A stretch of DNA of 52,794 bases from assembly GCA_910588825.1 (NCBI GenBank), contig CAJURF010000016.1:1-52794 (forward strand). Direction: 5' to 3'. This stretch comes from an uncultured Lachnospiraceae bacterium. GTDB lineage: Bacteria > Bacillota > Clostridia > Lachnospirales > Lachnospiraceae. The notes under the pieces were generated by a model. The model saw only the letters and a list, made by a program, of their open reading frames with translations, searched no databases and was not told where the DNA came from. How positions within the stretch are numbered: the first letter of the stretch is position 1; every line of letters starts with the position of its first letter. Both the position numbers and the translations under genes were made by a program. This document shows positions 7,581 to 15,026 of this stretch, piece by piece.

Positions 7581-8614
7581 GACTTTCCTCCTTCTTCTTT
7601 TTGTTCTACAATCACGCCGTGGGCAATGCCCGGCACACTTTTTCCCTCGTTAAAAGTCACTTTGGACAAGAGAGCCCCTGTGGGGACAAACAGTACGCGC
7701 TTCCACTCACCTGAGCGGATTTTCGGCAGGACATAGGAGACAAACACTGACGCCGCGCAGCCGCACCCGCTGCCCCCGGCGTGGGTGTCCTGCTTTTCCC
7801 CATCGTAAATCTCCAGCCCGCAGTCTGTATGGCATTTCCGGATATCGTAACCTTTTTCCAAAAGAAGATCCCACAAAATATTCTGGCCGATTTTTCCCAG
7901 GTCTCCGGTGACAATCTGGTCATAATCCTCCGGCATCCGGTTAAAATCCATAAAATTCTGGTAAATAGTATCACAGGCGGCAGGCGCCATGCACGCCCCC
8001 ATATTCATAGAATCCTTCAATCCGTAATCCACGATCTTCCCGGTGGTAAGTCCGGCAATCTGCGCCTGGCCGCCACTGCGTCCCAGCACGCAGGCCCCGC
8101 TTCCCGTCACCGTCCAGGTGGCCGACAAAGGCCTCTGGTTTCCATAGGATAGGGGAAAACGGAATTCCTTCTCTGCACTGCCGAAATGACTGGACGTGAT
8201 GGACAGCACGTACTGGGCATAGCCCCCCGCCACCGCCATGGCCCCCAATGACAATGCCTCTCCCATGGTAGAGCATGCCCCATACAGACCATACACCGGA
8301 ATCTGATAATCCGCGATTCCGAAAGAAGACGCCACTGACTGCGCCAGCAGATCTCCCGCATAGATCATCCTAATCTGCCATTTCTGCAGTCCGGCCTTGG
8401 CGATAGCAAGTCCCGCTGTCTCTTTCTGAAGAGTGCTCTCCGCTTCTTCCCAGGAATTCGTCCCGAACATGGGGTCATCCCCCACCATATCAAACGCTTC
8501 CCCCAGAGGGCCTTCCCCCTCTTTCTTACCCACAATAGCTGCCCCGCTTATAATAGAAACAGGATTTTGAAACTGTATACTCTGCCGTCCCACGGCCTGT
8601 TCTGCCACACACAT
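7577..8614 (-). CDS. spoVAD: stage V sporulation protein AD
   Basis: A 345-residue thiolase-fold protein that binds dipicolinic acid at the spore inner membrane. The family N terminus (GRQSIQFQNPVSIISGAAIVG), VYGLYGACSTMGEALSLG and HAGGSGCGCAASVF are present. The fold resembles beta-ketoacyl synthases, and the Cys in GACSTM is at the position of the thiolase nucleophile, though the family is not known to be catalytic. It is 108 bases downstream of spoVAC and overlaps spoVAE. Full length. Confidence 0.96.
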   Translation of the reverse strand: MCVAEQAVGRQSIQFQNPVSIISGAAIVGKKEGEGPLGEAFDMVGDDPMFGTNSWEEAESTLQKETAGLAIAKAGLQKWQIRMIYAGDLLAQSVASSFGIADYQIPVYGLYGACSTMGEALSLGAMAVAGGYAQYVLSITSSHFGSAEKEFRFPLSYGNQRPLSATWTVTGSGACVLGRSGGQAQIAGLTTGKIVDYGLKDSMNMGACMAPAACDTIYQNFMDFNRMPEDYDQIVTGDLGKIGQNILWDLLLEKGYDIRKCHTDCGLEIYDGEKQDTHAGGSGCGCAASVFVSYVLPKIRSGEWKRVLFVPTGALLSKVTFNEGKSVPGIAHGVIVEQKEEGGKS

Positions 8615-8722
8615 GGTTCTTCCCCCTTTCGTTCTTTAAAAGAGCTCTCCCAGAAAATTCCAAAACAATCTTTCAGCCTGAATCTGCAAGGGTACTCCTT
8701 CTCTCACCTGACCTTTATACAC

Positions 8723-9190
8723 TCAGACAACACCCACCATTTTCAACAGCCAGTATCCCACTCCCAAAATCCAGCTGGATATTATGCCGAACAATATCAC
8801 TGGGCCTGCAATGGTGAAAATCTTACACCCAATCCCCATGACCTGTCCTTCCTTCTGAAATTCAATGGCTGAAGCCGCCACCGAATTGGCAAACCCGGTA
8901 ATGGGCACCAGCGTTCCCGCTCCTCCGAACTTGGCCAGCTTGGGATAAATATTCAGCCCCGTGAGAAGCACACTGAGCAGAATCAATGTGCCGGAAGTCC
9001 AGGCTCCCGCCATCTGCCGGTCCATACCCATATTCTGGCACACATTCATAATCCACTGCCCCAGCACACAAATCAGCCCTCCCACAAGAAAAGCCCTGGC
9101 CATATTCAGCGGCAGACTATGAACAGGCGTCACCTTTTTCACATATTTCTCATATTCCTTCTGCTTCTTCTGCGTCTGTATATCCGCCAT
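8723..9190 (-). CDS. spoVAC: stage V sporulation protein AC
   Basis: A 155-residue membrane protein. After a charged N terminus with KVTPVHSLPLN come helices carrying ARAFLVGGLICVLGQ, GGAGTLVPITGFANS and IGCKIFTIAGPVILFG. In Bacillus SpoVAC behaves as a mechanosensitive channel for dipicolinate release. The first ATG (9196) is too close to AGGAG; the second, at 9190, is spaced correctly and is taken as the start. It lies between spoVAB and spoVAD. Similarity to SpoVAE points to an old duplication. Confidence 0.95.
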   Translation of the reverse strand: MADIQTQKKQKEYEKYVKKVTPVHSLPLNMARAFLVGGLICVLGQWIMNVCQNMGMDRQMAGAWTSGTLILLSVLLTGLNIYPKLAKFGGAGTLVPITGFANSVAASAIEFQKEGQVMGIGCKIFTIAGPVILFGIISSWILGVGYWLLKMVGVV

Positions 9191-9248
9191 CACCATTCTC
9201 CTCTCTCATTTTCACCATTGCAGATAATTGCAAACATATATCCAGCTG

Positions 9249-9668
9249 TCACATGCCCCACCTTTTATAAAAGAACCACAGGGACCCCGCTGTCTTCCCC
9301 AGCGCAATCATAGCCACAGCCAGGGGAATCCCATGTTTCAGCCGTATCCTTCTGACCACCACTGGGAAAATCTTTGCCATTTCCGCCAGAGCCAGAATCC
9401 AGCCGCCCAGAAAAATCCCGGAAAACAGCCCGTATGCCCCCAGCCCCCAGCTCCCCAAAGGCAGGTGCAGCCGGAACACATAAAACAGATTACCGGCCAC
9501 AGCCCCCAGCATTATAAAGTCTTCATATAATGAAATCTTATCTGCTGTATGGGTGATTCCGGCATACCGGGGAATCACACCCAGACCGATTAAAAACGCC
9601 ACGGCCGCGCCAGCTACCACGCCTCCGGCACACAGCCCGAAAAATCCCAGTACTATCTGTTCCCACAT
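9249..9668 (-). CDS. spoVAB: stage V sporulation protein AB
   Basis: A 139-residue protein with four or five hydrophobic segments and the SpoVAB pattern GLCAGGVVAGAAVAFLIGLGVIPR followed by GGWILALAEMAKIFPV. It overlaps the end of spoVAA by 16 bases. Its role within the SpoVA complex is not defined in detail; it is needed with the other spoVA genes for Ca-dipicolinate transport into the forespore. Confidence 0.93.
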   Translation of the reverse strand: MWEQIVLGFFGLCAGGVVAGAAVAFLIGLGVIPRYAGITHTADKISLYEDFIMLGAVAGNLFYVFRLHLPLGSWGLGAYGLFSGIFLGGWILALAEMAKIFPVVVRRIRLKHGIPLAVAMIALGKTAGSLWFFYKRWGM

Positions 9669-10282
9669 GGCTGTTCTTCCTCCCGGTTGATGTCTTCAAT
9701 AAGCGTAGTATTCACATCGTCCTCATACTGGCGCATCTGCACCTGCATAGGCGTGGGGTCCTGGGTCAGTTTCTTCCTTCCAAAATGATTGAAAAAGAAC
9801 AAAACCCCCAGACCAATCCCTAGAGAATAGGAGATTTCCAGTACAGTGAACCCCTCCGAAGAACTGCCGGTCATCTGCTCATAAACCTGGGAAAACAGCT
9901 TCGTCACATCCACATCTCTATTGAAAGTCATAATAGAAAAAGCAGTCCCAAAAAAAGAAACCAGGCACACAAATCCCGTTTTGACCCATTCCAAAAGACG
10001 ATGCTGATGGCGCTGTGTCTCATAAGTAACAATAAACGACGGCTCTCCCATATGAGTCACTTCCAGATCCGGATACTGTTTCTGAATCTCCTGGATGATT
10101 TCAATCACAGACATCACATACCGCCCCGGCTTCGTCTGCTCCAGATTCATGACCTGCATCACCCTGCATTTATTTAAAATCTTGCTGTTGCTGCCGGATA
10201 ACTTGGCCACATCCTGCAGAGATACATGGGGGTGGTCTACCTGCACATTCATATCCGTCTGTATATACAAGGTAACACTCAT
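9653..10282 (-). CDS. spoVAA: stage V sporulation protein AA
   Basis: A 209-residue protein, first of the spoVA genes. The N-terminal half (to about residue 95) is soluble with the family pattern VSLQDVAKL, and the rest has two membrane helices (about 98-115 and 140-160). It ends in an acidic cytoplasmic tail. The ATG has an AGAGGGG site. A forespore-type promoter lies in the 82-base gap after sigF, so spoVA can be expressed apart from sigF. Confidence 0.93.
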   Translation of the reverse strand: MSVTLYIQTDMNVQVDHPHVSLQDVAKLSGSNSKILNKCRVMQVMNLEQTKPGRYVMSVIEIIQEIQKQYPDLEVTHMGEPSFIVTYETQRHQHRLLEWVKTGFVCLVSFFGTAFSIMTFNRDVDVTKLFSQVYEQMTGSSSEGFTVLEISYSLGIGLGVLFFFNHFGRKKLTQDPTPMQVQMRQYEDDVNTTLIEDINREEEQPCGNR

Positions 10283-10330
10283 AGAAAAATCCCCTCTTTC
10301 CGCATATTTCTGCCAGCTATAGCTAATTTT

Positions 10331-10361
10331 TAGTATTTCGAAAAAGAGGGAAAATTATTCA
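10331..10361 (-). promoter_or_regulatory. candidate sigma-G/sigma-F promoter of spoVA
   Basis: On the minus strand, four bases after the sigF stop, TGAATA (10356-10361) is followed 18 bases later by AATACTA (10331-10337). This resembles the forespore consensus TGMATA and CATAMTA with one mismatch in the -10 box. Transcription would start near 10324, about 40 bases before spoVAA. In Bacillus the spoVA operon is read by sigma-G, so position and sequence agree. Confidence 0.6.
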
Positions 10362-10364
10362 CTA

Positions 10365-11084
10365 TCACACTTTTCTTCTCAGCATTTTCAATATTTTCTT
10401 TTCCATGCGGGAAACCTGCACCTGGGACACTCCCAGCTGCCCTGCCACCTGGCTCTGTGTCATATCCTGGAAGTACCGCATATAAATCAGTCTGCGCTCC
10501 ACCGGTTCCAGATACTGGAGAATTTCTTCCAGAAGCAGCCGGTCCAGCACTTTCTCCTGGGCATTTCCCCTTTCCTGCAGTTTATCCTGCAATAGAATAT
10601 CTGTCCCGTCTCCCTGATAGACCACTTTTTGCAGAGATTCGATCTCTGCTGCCGCCTCTGTGGCCATCACCAGTTCCTCCGGTGAAACTCCCGCTTCCCT
10701 GGCGATTTCCTCCACAGTGGGCTCCCTGTCCAGCTCCCATTCCAGCCGCTCCCTCACCTGATAGGCCTTATAAGAAACTTCTTTCAGAGAACGGCTGACC
10801 CTTATCATGCCGTCATCCCGCAGAAACCGCTTAATCTCCCCGGCAATCATAGGCACTGCATAGGTGGAAAATTTCACATCAAAGTCCGTGTTAAAATGGT
10901 CCACTGCTTTTAAAAGGCCGATACTGCCGATCTGAAACAGATCATCCATCTCTACGCCTCTGTTTTTAAACCGCTTCGCCACACTCCAGATCAGACCAAT
11001 GTTTTCTTCAAATAGTGTATCTCTCGCCGCTTTATCCCCCTGGTGTGCACGCCCGATCAGGACTAAAGTACGGTCTTCTTTCAC
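10365..11084 (-). CDS. sigF: RNA polymerase sigma factor SigF
   Basis: A 239-residue sigma-70 family factor with region 2 (GVEMDDLFQIGSIGLLKAVDHF and FSTYAVPMIAGEIKRFLRDDG), region 3 (VSRSLKEVSYKAYQVRERL) and a region 4 helix-turn-helix (MTQSQVAGQLGVSQVQVSRMEKKIL). It is the forespore-specific factor made active after asymmetric division. Gene order spoIIAA-spoIIAB-sigF identifies it as SigF rather than SigG, which otherwise has a similar sequence. It begins 2 bases after the spoIIAB stop. Confidence 0.95.
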   Translation of the reverse strand: MKEDRTLVLIGRAHQGDKAARDTLFEENIGLIWSVAKRFKNRGVEMDDLFQIGSIGLLKAVDHFNTDFDVKFSTYAVPMIAGEIKRFLRDDGMIRVSRSLKEVSYKAYQVRERLEWELDREPTVEEIAREAGVSPEELVMATEAAAEIESLQKVVYQGDGTDILLQDKLQERGNAQEKVLDRLLLEEILQYLEPVERRLIYMRYFQDMTQSQVAGQLGVSQVQVSRMEKKILKMLRRKV

Positions 11085-11086
11085 TC

Positions 11087-11524
11087 TTACCTCCCTATGG
11101 CTTTTTTCATATACACAGCAGTCCCCTCCCCTGGCTGGGATGTCACTTCCACCTGGTCCATAAATGCCTCCATAAATACAAATCCCATCCCGGAACGGTC
11201 CATCTCCGGTTTGCTGGTATACATGGGCTGCATGGCTTTTTCGATATCCTCGATTCCTTTTCCCCAGTCTGTCACTGTGATGTGCACCACGTTTTCTTTT
11301 GTCTTACAGACAACTCGGATTTTATGTACTTCGCCCTCATATCCATGGATTATGGCATTGGTGACAGCCTCAGAGAGTGCCGTTTTCAGGTCTGCCACTT
11401 CCTCCAGAGTGGGATTCAGCTGAGTACAAAAAGCCGCCACTGCCACCCGGACAAACCCTTCGTTGCCGGGGCGGCTGTCAAATTCAATCATCATTTCATT
11501 TGTCGTATCTTTTTTAATCTCCAT
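11087..11524 (-). CDS. spoIIAB: anti-sigma F factor SpoIIAB
   Basis: A 145-residue GHKL-fold serine kinase that holds SigF inactive and phosphorylates SpoIIAA. The N box ALSEAVTNAIIHGYEG, G1 box DWGKGIED and G2 box SGMGFVFM are present. The frame is open to 11599, but the ATG at 11524, preceded by GGGAGGAAG, gives the usual length and an 11-base overlap with spoIIAA. Full length and intact. Confidence 0.95.
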   Translation of the reverse strand: MEIKKDTTNEMMIEFDSRPGNEGFVRVAVAAFCTQLNPTLEEVADLKTALSEAVTNAIIHGYEGEVHKIRVVCKTKENVVHITVTDWGKGIEDIEKAMQPMYTSKPEMDRSGMGFVFMEAFMDQVEVTSQPGEGTAVYMKKAIGR

Positions 11525-11843
11525 CCTTTTCTTCCTCCCGATGAATCTCAATGATTTTATGCATACCAGATAAATGAAGAATCTTATCAATCCGGTCATT
11601 TACATGAACCGCTTCCACACTGCCTCCCCTTAAATTCAGAAGACGATAGCGGCCCGCCACCAAGCCAATGCCAGAACTATCCATAAAATCAGTATTCCGA
11701 AAATCAAAAATAATATGCTGAATGTGATAATTTTCCAGATAATAATCCGTTTCTTTTTTCAGGCGCTCCGCATTGGGATGGTCAAGTTCCGCCGGCATAT
11801 GCACAGTCAGACTGATACCGTCTATTTGATAAATCTGTTCCAT
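11514..11843 (-). CDS. spoIIAA: anti-anti-sigma factor SpoIIAA
   Basis: A 109-residue STAS-domain protein. The phosphorylated serine lies in DFMDSSGIGLVAGRY; Ser57 here matches Ser58 of the Bacillus protein. Unphosphorylated SpoIIAA binds SpoIIAB and frees SigF. It is the first gene of the spoIIA operon and has the site AAAGAGAGGG before its ATG. I could not find a convincing sigma-H promoter in the 95 bases after the upstream terminator. Confidence 0.95.
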   Translation of the reverse strand: MEQIYQIDGISLTVHMPAELDHPNAERLKKETDYYLENYHIQHIIFDFRNTDFMDSSGIGLVAGRYRLLNLRGGSVEAVHVNDRIDKILHLSGMHKIIEIHREEEKDGD

Positions 11844-11930
11844 TAAAAGCCCTCTCTTTCTTAAACCAGCCTATTAATGCTTTCATCGCATAAAATTCCA
11901 CCGTAGCTGCTGAATAGCTGCATACTATCG

Positions 11931-11961
11931 AAAAAGGATGCGCATATCATCATGCGCATCC
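11931..11961 (-). terminator. strong intrinsic terminator after the TPR gene
   Basis: A perfect 10-bp stem GGATGCGCAT/ATGCGCATCC with a 6-base loop, followed on the minus strand by TTTTT. It separates the folC/TPR operon from the spoIIA operon. Confidence 0.9.
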
Positions 11962-12032
11962 TCTGTTCTCTTGAGGTTTATCTTTGATTGTACTGTAATC
12001 GCTCTTTTTGAAACGTCCTCTATTATGATAAA

Positions 12033-13379
12033 CTAATATAGCATTTCATCGGAGTAAACATCCCCTGTTCCATCCTGGAATCCACCTGCTTCGTCTAATC
12101 CGTCAAGGGTGCCGTCCATCTGCTCTGGATTTCCCAATTCGCCTTGGGTGCCGTCTCCCTGTATCTGTCCTTCCAGCGCACCCTGAGTACCGTCCCCCTG
12201 ATCCTGGCCGTCCGGATTCTCCTGTTCCTCTGCCGGCAGATACTCTGCCAGCTGTGTCTTCAATGTATCATACAACGCCGCCGCCCCCACGGAAAGACTG
12301 CCTTTATTCACGCTGGATAAAAGAGTTGCTGCCATCTCGTAGCTGGCAGTGCTGAAATGATTATAAGCCTGCACAAGATTGTCATAATCTTCCACCTTCT
12401 GCGCAGTGTCCTTGGAACTTTTCTGTATATCATTGGAACTGACCTGGGCATTTTCCAAATCCGCCTCAAGCCTGGAAATCTCTGCCTCCTTCGTGGCCAG
12501 CTGGTCTCCGTATAACATCAGTTCGTCGTTGGCAGACCCCAGCACTTTCTGCGTTTTAGCCGGAATAATCAAAAACCAAAGGGCCGCAATTCCCACTGCA
12601 ATCCCTATTCCCAGTGTTATCAGCGTCCCCCACATGGAATTCTCCCGGTATGCAGGCGGCTGAATCACCAGGTCATTGCCGGAACGGAATGTGTAACCTG
12701 ACACTTCTGTATCCAGACTGGCCTCTTTTCCCTTTTCCTTTTTCCCCAGATTGGTCACTTCCCCGGTCTGCAGATCCACCTCCCGCAAAAATCTAAGGGT
12801 GGTGGTATTTGTTTTATCAATCTTTGCCGCTTTCCTCAACGTCCTTCTGGCCTTGGCATACGCCCCGTCCCGAATCTGAAGCAGTGCCAGCAGATGGTAG
12901 CCTTTAATCAATTTGGGGTTCTGGGACAACACTTTCTTCAGCTGAATGGCCGCCATGTCCTCCTGATGCGCCCGGCAGTATTCCAGCGCCTGATTGTACT
13001 TACGGATGGTCTGGTTGATATTATCCAATTTATTGGGATTGGACTGCAGCTTATTGATATAAGTCTCCGCCAGGTTATTATTCGGCATGATGTTCTTGCT
13101 GATCACCCATTCACTCAGTGCAGACACCACTTCCCCTGTCTCAAAATAAACCAGCCCCAGCAGATTTCTCGCCTGAATATTGCCTTTATGAAATTTCAGA
13201 CTCTGTTTCAGACAGGAGATGGCACCGGACAAATCCCGGATGCTGGCCTTTTCCAATCCCCTGTTATAATAGAGCTTGGACAGATATATGGCTTTCTTCT
13301 GTACCGACACGTTCCACCCGCACCGATTACAATAATCCAATCCGGGCATGACAGGGCCGCCGCAGTTCATACAATTCAT
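12033..13379 (-). CDS. zinc-ribbon, TPR and coiled-coil membrane protein of unknown role
   Basis: A 448-residue protein. Residues 3-18 hold two Cys-x2-Cys pairs (CMNC, CNRC), a short zinc ribbon. Residues 30-200 are TPR-like helices (CLKQSLKFHKGNIQARNLLGLVYF, then AIQLKKVLSQNPKLIKGYHLLALL). A transmembrane helix at about 250-272 precedes a coiled coil (about 285-330) and a glycine/glutamine/aspartate-rich tail in which GDGTQG is repeated. Zinc ribbon and TPRs would be cytoplasmic and the coiled coil outside. It starts one base from the stop of a 49-codon gene and ends before a strong terminator. The architecture suggests a scaffold protein; no function is recognised. Confidence 0.85.
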   Translation of the reverse strand: MNCMNCGGPVMPGLDYCNRCGWNVSVQKKAIYLSKLYYNRGLEKASIRDLSGAISCLKQSLKFHKGNIQARNLLGLVYFETGEVVSALSEWVISKNIMPNNNLAETYINKLQSNPNKLDNINQTIRKYNQALEYCRAHQEDMAAIQLKKVLSQNPKLIKGYHLLALLQIRDGAYAKARRTLRKAAKIDKTNTTTLRFLREVDLQTGEVTNLGKKEKGKEASLDTEVSGYTFRSGNDLVIQPPAYRENSMWGTLITLGIGIAVGIAALWFLIIPAKTQKVLGSANDELMLYGDQLATKEAEISRLEADLENAQVSSNDIQKSSKDTAQKVEDYDNLVQAYNHFSTASYEMAATLLSSVNKGSLSVGAAALYDTLKTQLAEYLPAEEQENPDGQDQGDGTQGALEGQIQGDGTQGELGNPEQMDGTLDGLDEAGGFQDGTGDVYSDEMLY

Positions 13380-13529
13380 CTAGTCCTCCTTGCCTTTGCC
13401 GGCATCTCTTACCATCTCTTTCAGCAGATCGATTACATCTGTCAATTCTCTGTCATATATAGCCGCTTCCGCATCATCCACATCCAGACAAGGTTCAAAT
13501 TTCTTGAGTTCTTCATCATAATTTATCAT
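13380..13529 (-). CDS. small acidic protein, 49 residues, unknown function
   Basis: An ATG at 13529 opens a 49-codon frame (MINYDEELKKFEPCLDVDDA, then AEAAIYDRELTDVIDLLKEM and a short charged end) stopping with TAG at 13380-13382. A ribosome site AGAGGTG lies eight bases upstream. The stop abuts the TPR gene start (13379), and folC ends 33 bases upstream, so it fits an operon. The product is acidic and probably helical. Coding use, tight junctions and a proper ribosome site support a real gene. Confidence 0.75.
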   Translation of the reverse strand: MINYDEELKKFEPCLDVDDAEAAIYDRELTDVIDLLKEMVRDAGKGKED

Positions 13530-13562
13530 ATTATACACCTCTGCGCTGCCATACGCACTTTT

Positions 13563-14852
13563 TTAAATAAGACTCTTAATCTCGCCGATCAGATACAGAG
13601 AGCCAATACAGAAAAGCAGACCGTCCCCGCGAAGCTCTGCCGCCTGCTGAAAGGCTTCCTTTACGCTGTTCTCAGCCTGCACGCAGGTACACCCGTTTTT
13701 CCTGAACTCCTGTGCCAGCACCTGTGCGTCCACCGCCCGTTCTTCTTGAATCGTTGCTGTCACCACCTGGGCCGGCCTTAATTCTGAACAGATTCTGCGT
13801 ATCATATGTGGATAATCCTTATCATCCACTGCCGAAAAGAGCAGTACAATTCTGTATTTGTCCCGGAAATACACCGCCGTTTCGATAAAATTAGCCACTC
13901 CGTCTTCATTGTGAGCCCCATCAACGATAACCCCGGGCTGTATGGTCTCCATCCGGCCCTGCCATCTGGTTCCCCCGATCCCCGCCTTCACCTGGCTGTC
14001 GGTAAGCGCTGTAAAATCCTGCTGTTCCCGCAGAACCTCCAGGGTCTTAAGGGCCAGCGCGCTGTTCATCACCTGGTATCTGGCAATGAATGGTATGGAA
14101 TACTCCTGCTGCCTCCCATCCGTTTTCCCGTATGAAAATTCGATTCCGGAAGAAGTAATCTCACGGATTTCAAAGTCTTCTCTCCTGACCGGATACGCAG
14201 GAGCGCCCACACGCTGTGCAGTCTCCTCAATCACCTGTGCAGTCTCATGTCTGTTGGCATCGTAGATCACCGGAATTGCCTTTTTGATAATTCCCGCTTT
14301 CTCCCCGGCAATGGCCTCCACCGTGTCCCCCAAATACTGGATATGGTCCATGCTGATAGATGTAATCACACAGGCCAGGGGGTTCTCAATGGCATTGGTG
14401 GCGTCCAGCCGTCCGCCAAGCCCTGTCTCCAAGACCACATAGGACACGCCTGCCTCCTGGAAAATACACATGCCCATCAAAAACAGCATCTCAAAATATG
14501 TGGGATGGTAACTGCCCTGGGCTGTCAGCTCGTCTGCCAGATGTTTCACTTTTTCAAAGGCCCGCAGGAACAATTCATCCTCCACAGGCACCTCATCGAT
14601 CTGAAAACGCTCATTAATTTTCACCAGATGGGGAGAGGTGAACAATCCGCACCGATATCCCCCTTCCCGAAGCACAGACGCCAGATAGGCGCAGACACTT
14701 CCCTTGCCGTTGGTCCCTGCCACATGAATCACCTGAAAAGAATCCTGGGGATTGCCCAGACGGCGCAGACACTCCTTCGTGTGCTCCAGGCTGTTCTTTG
14801 TGGTAAATTTGGGAGTTTCATTGATATATGCCACTGCTTCTGTATAATTCAC
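13563..14852 (-). CDS. folC: bifunctional folylpolyglutamate/dihydrofolate synthase
   Basis: A 429-residue Mur-ligase-fold enzyme that adds glutamate to dihydropteroate or to folates with ATP. The P loop HVAGTNGKGSVCAYL is at about residues 43-57, followed by the GLFTSPHLVKINERFQI block, ETGLGGRLDATNAI and GEKAGIIKKAIPVI; the C domain shows VDGAHNEDG. The start is a GTG with AGGTGAT upstream. It is first in an operon with the 49-codon gene and the TPR protein, and has a near-consensus promoter 93 bases upstream. Confidence 0.95.
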   Translation of the reverse strand: MNYTEAVAYINETPKFTTKNSLEHTKECLRRLGNPQDSFQVIHVAGTNGKGSVCAYLASVLREGGYRCGLFTSPHLVKINERFQIDEVPVEDELFLRAFEKVKHLADELTAQGSYHPTYFEMLFLMGMCIFQEAGVSYVVLETGLGGRLDATNAIENPLACVITSISMDHIQYLGDTVEAIAGEKAGIIKKAIPVIYDANRHETAQVIEETAQRVGAPAYPVRREDFEIREITSSGIEFSYGKTDGRQQEYSIPFIARYQVMNSALALKTLEVLREQQDFTALTDSQVKAGIGGTRWQGRMETIQPGVIVDGAHNEDGVANFIETAVYFRDKYRIVLLFSAVDDKDYPHMIRRICSELRPAQVVTATIQEERAVDAQVLAQEFRKNGCTCVQAENSVKEAFQQAAELRGDGLLFCIGSLYLIGEIKSLI

Positions 14853-14944
14853 GCTATCACCTGCTTATCTTTATCGTACTTTTACCTGTCTCTCACCCGC
14901 CCGCCCCAAAATAAATTTAGTAGATTTTTGGACAAGCTCTATTT

Positions 14945-14973
14945 ATTATATAACAGATATCCCGAATGTCCAA
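14945..14973 (-). promoter_or_regulatory. sigma-A promoter of folC
   Basis: TTGGAC (14968-14973), a 17-base spacer and a perfect TATAAT (14945-14950) on the minus strand. The leader would be about 85 bases. Confidence 0.75.
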
Positions 14974-15026
14974 GTACCATTCGTAATATTTTATCCGACA
15001 TTCCCGGACTTTTTATTACAAACCAG

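Noticed and set aside
11844..11930. Possible sigma-H promoter before spoIIAA (GGTGGAATT with GATGAAA downstream)
   Set aside because: The -35-like box is present with one mismatch, but the -10-like box is only about 6 bases away instead of 11-12.
12894..13781. 295-codon plus-strand frame
   Set aside because: It runs antisense across the TPR gene, the 49-codon gene and the end of folC, all better supported.
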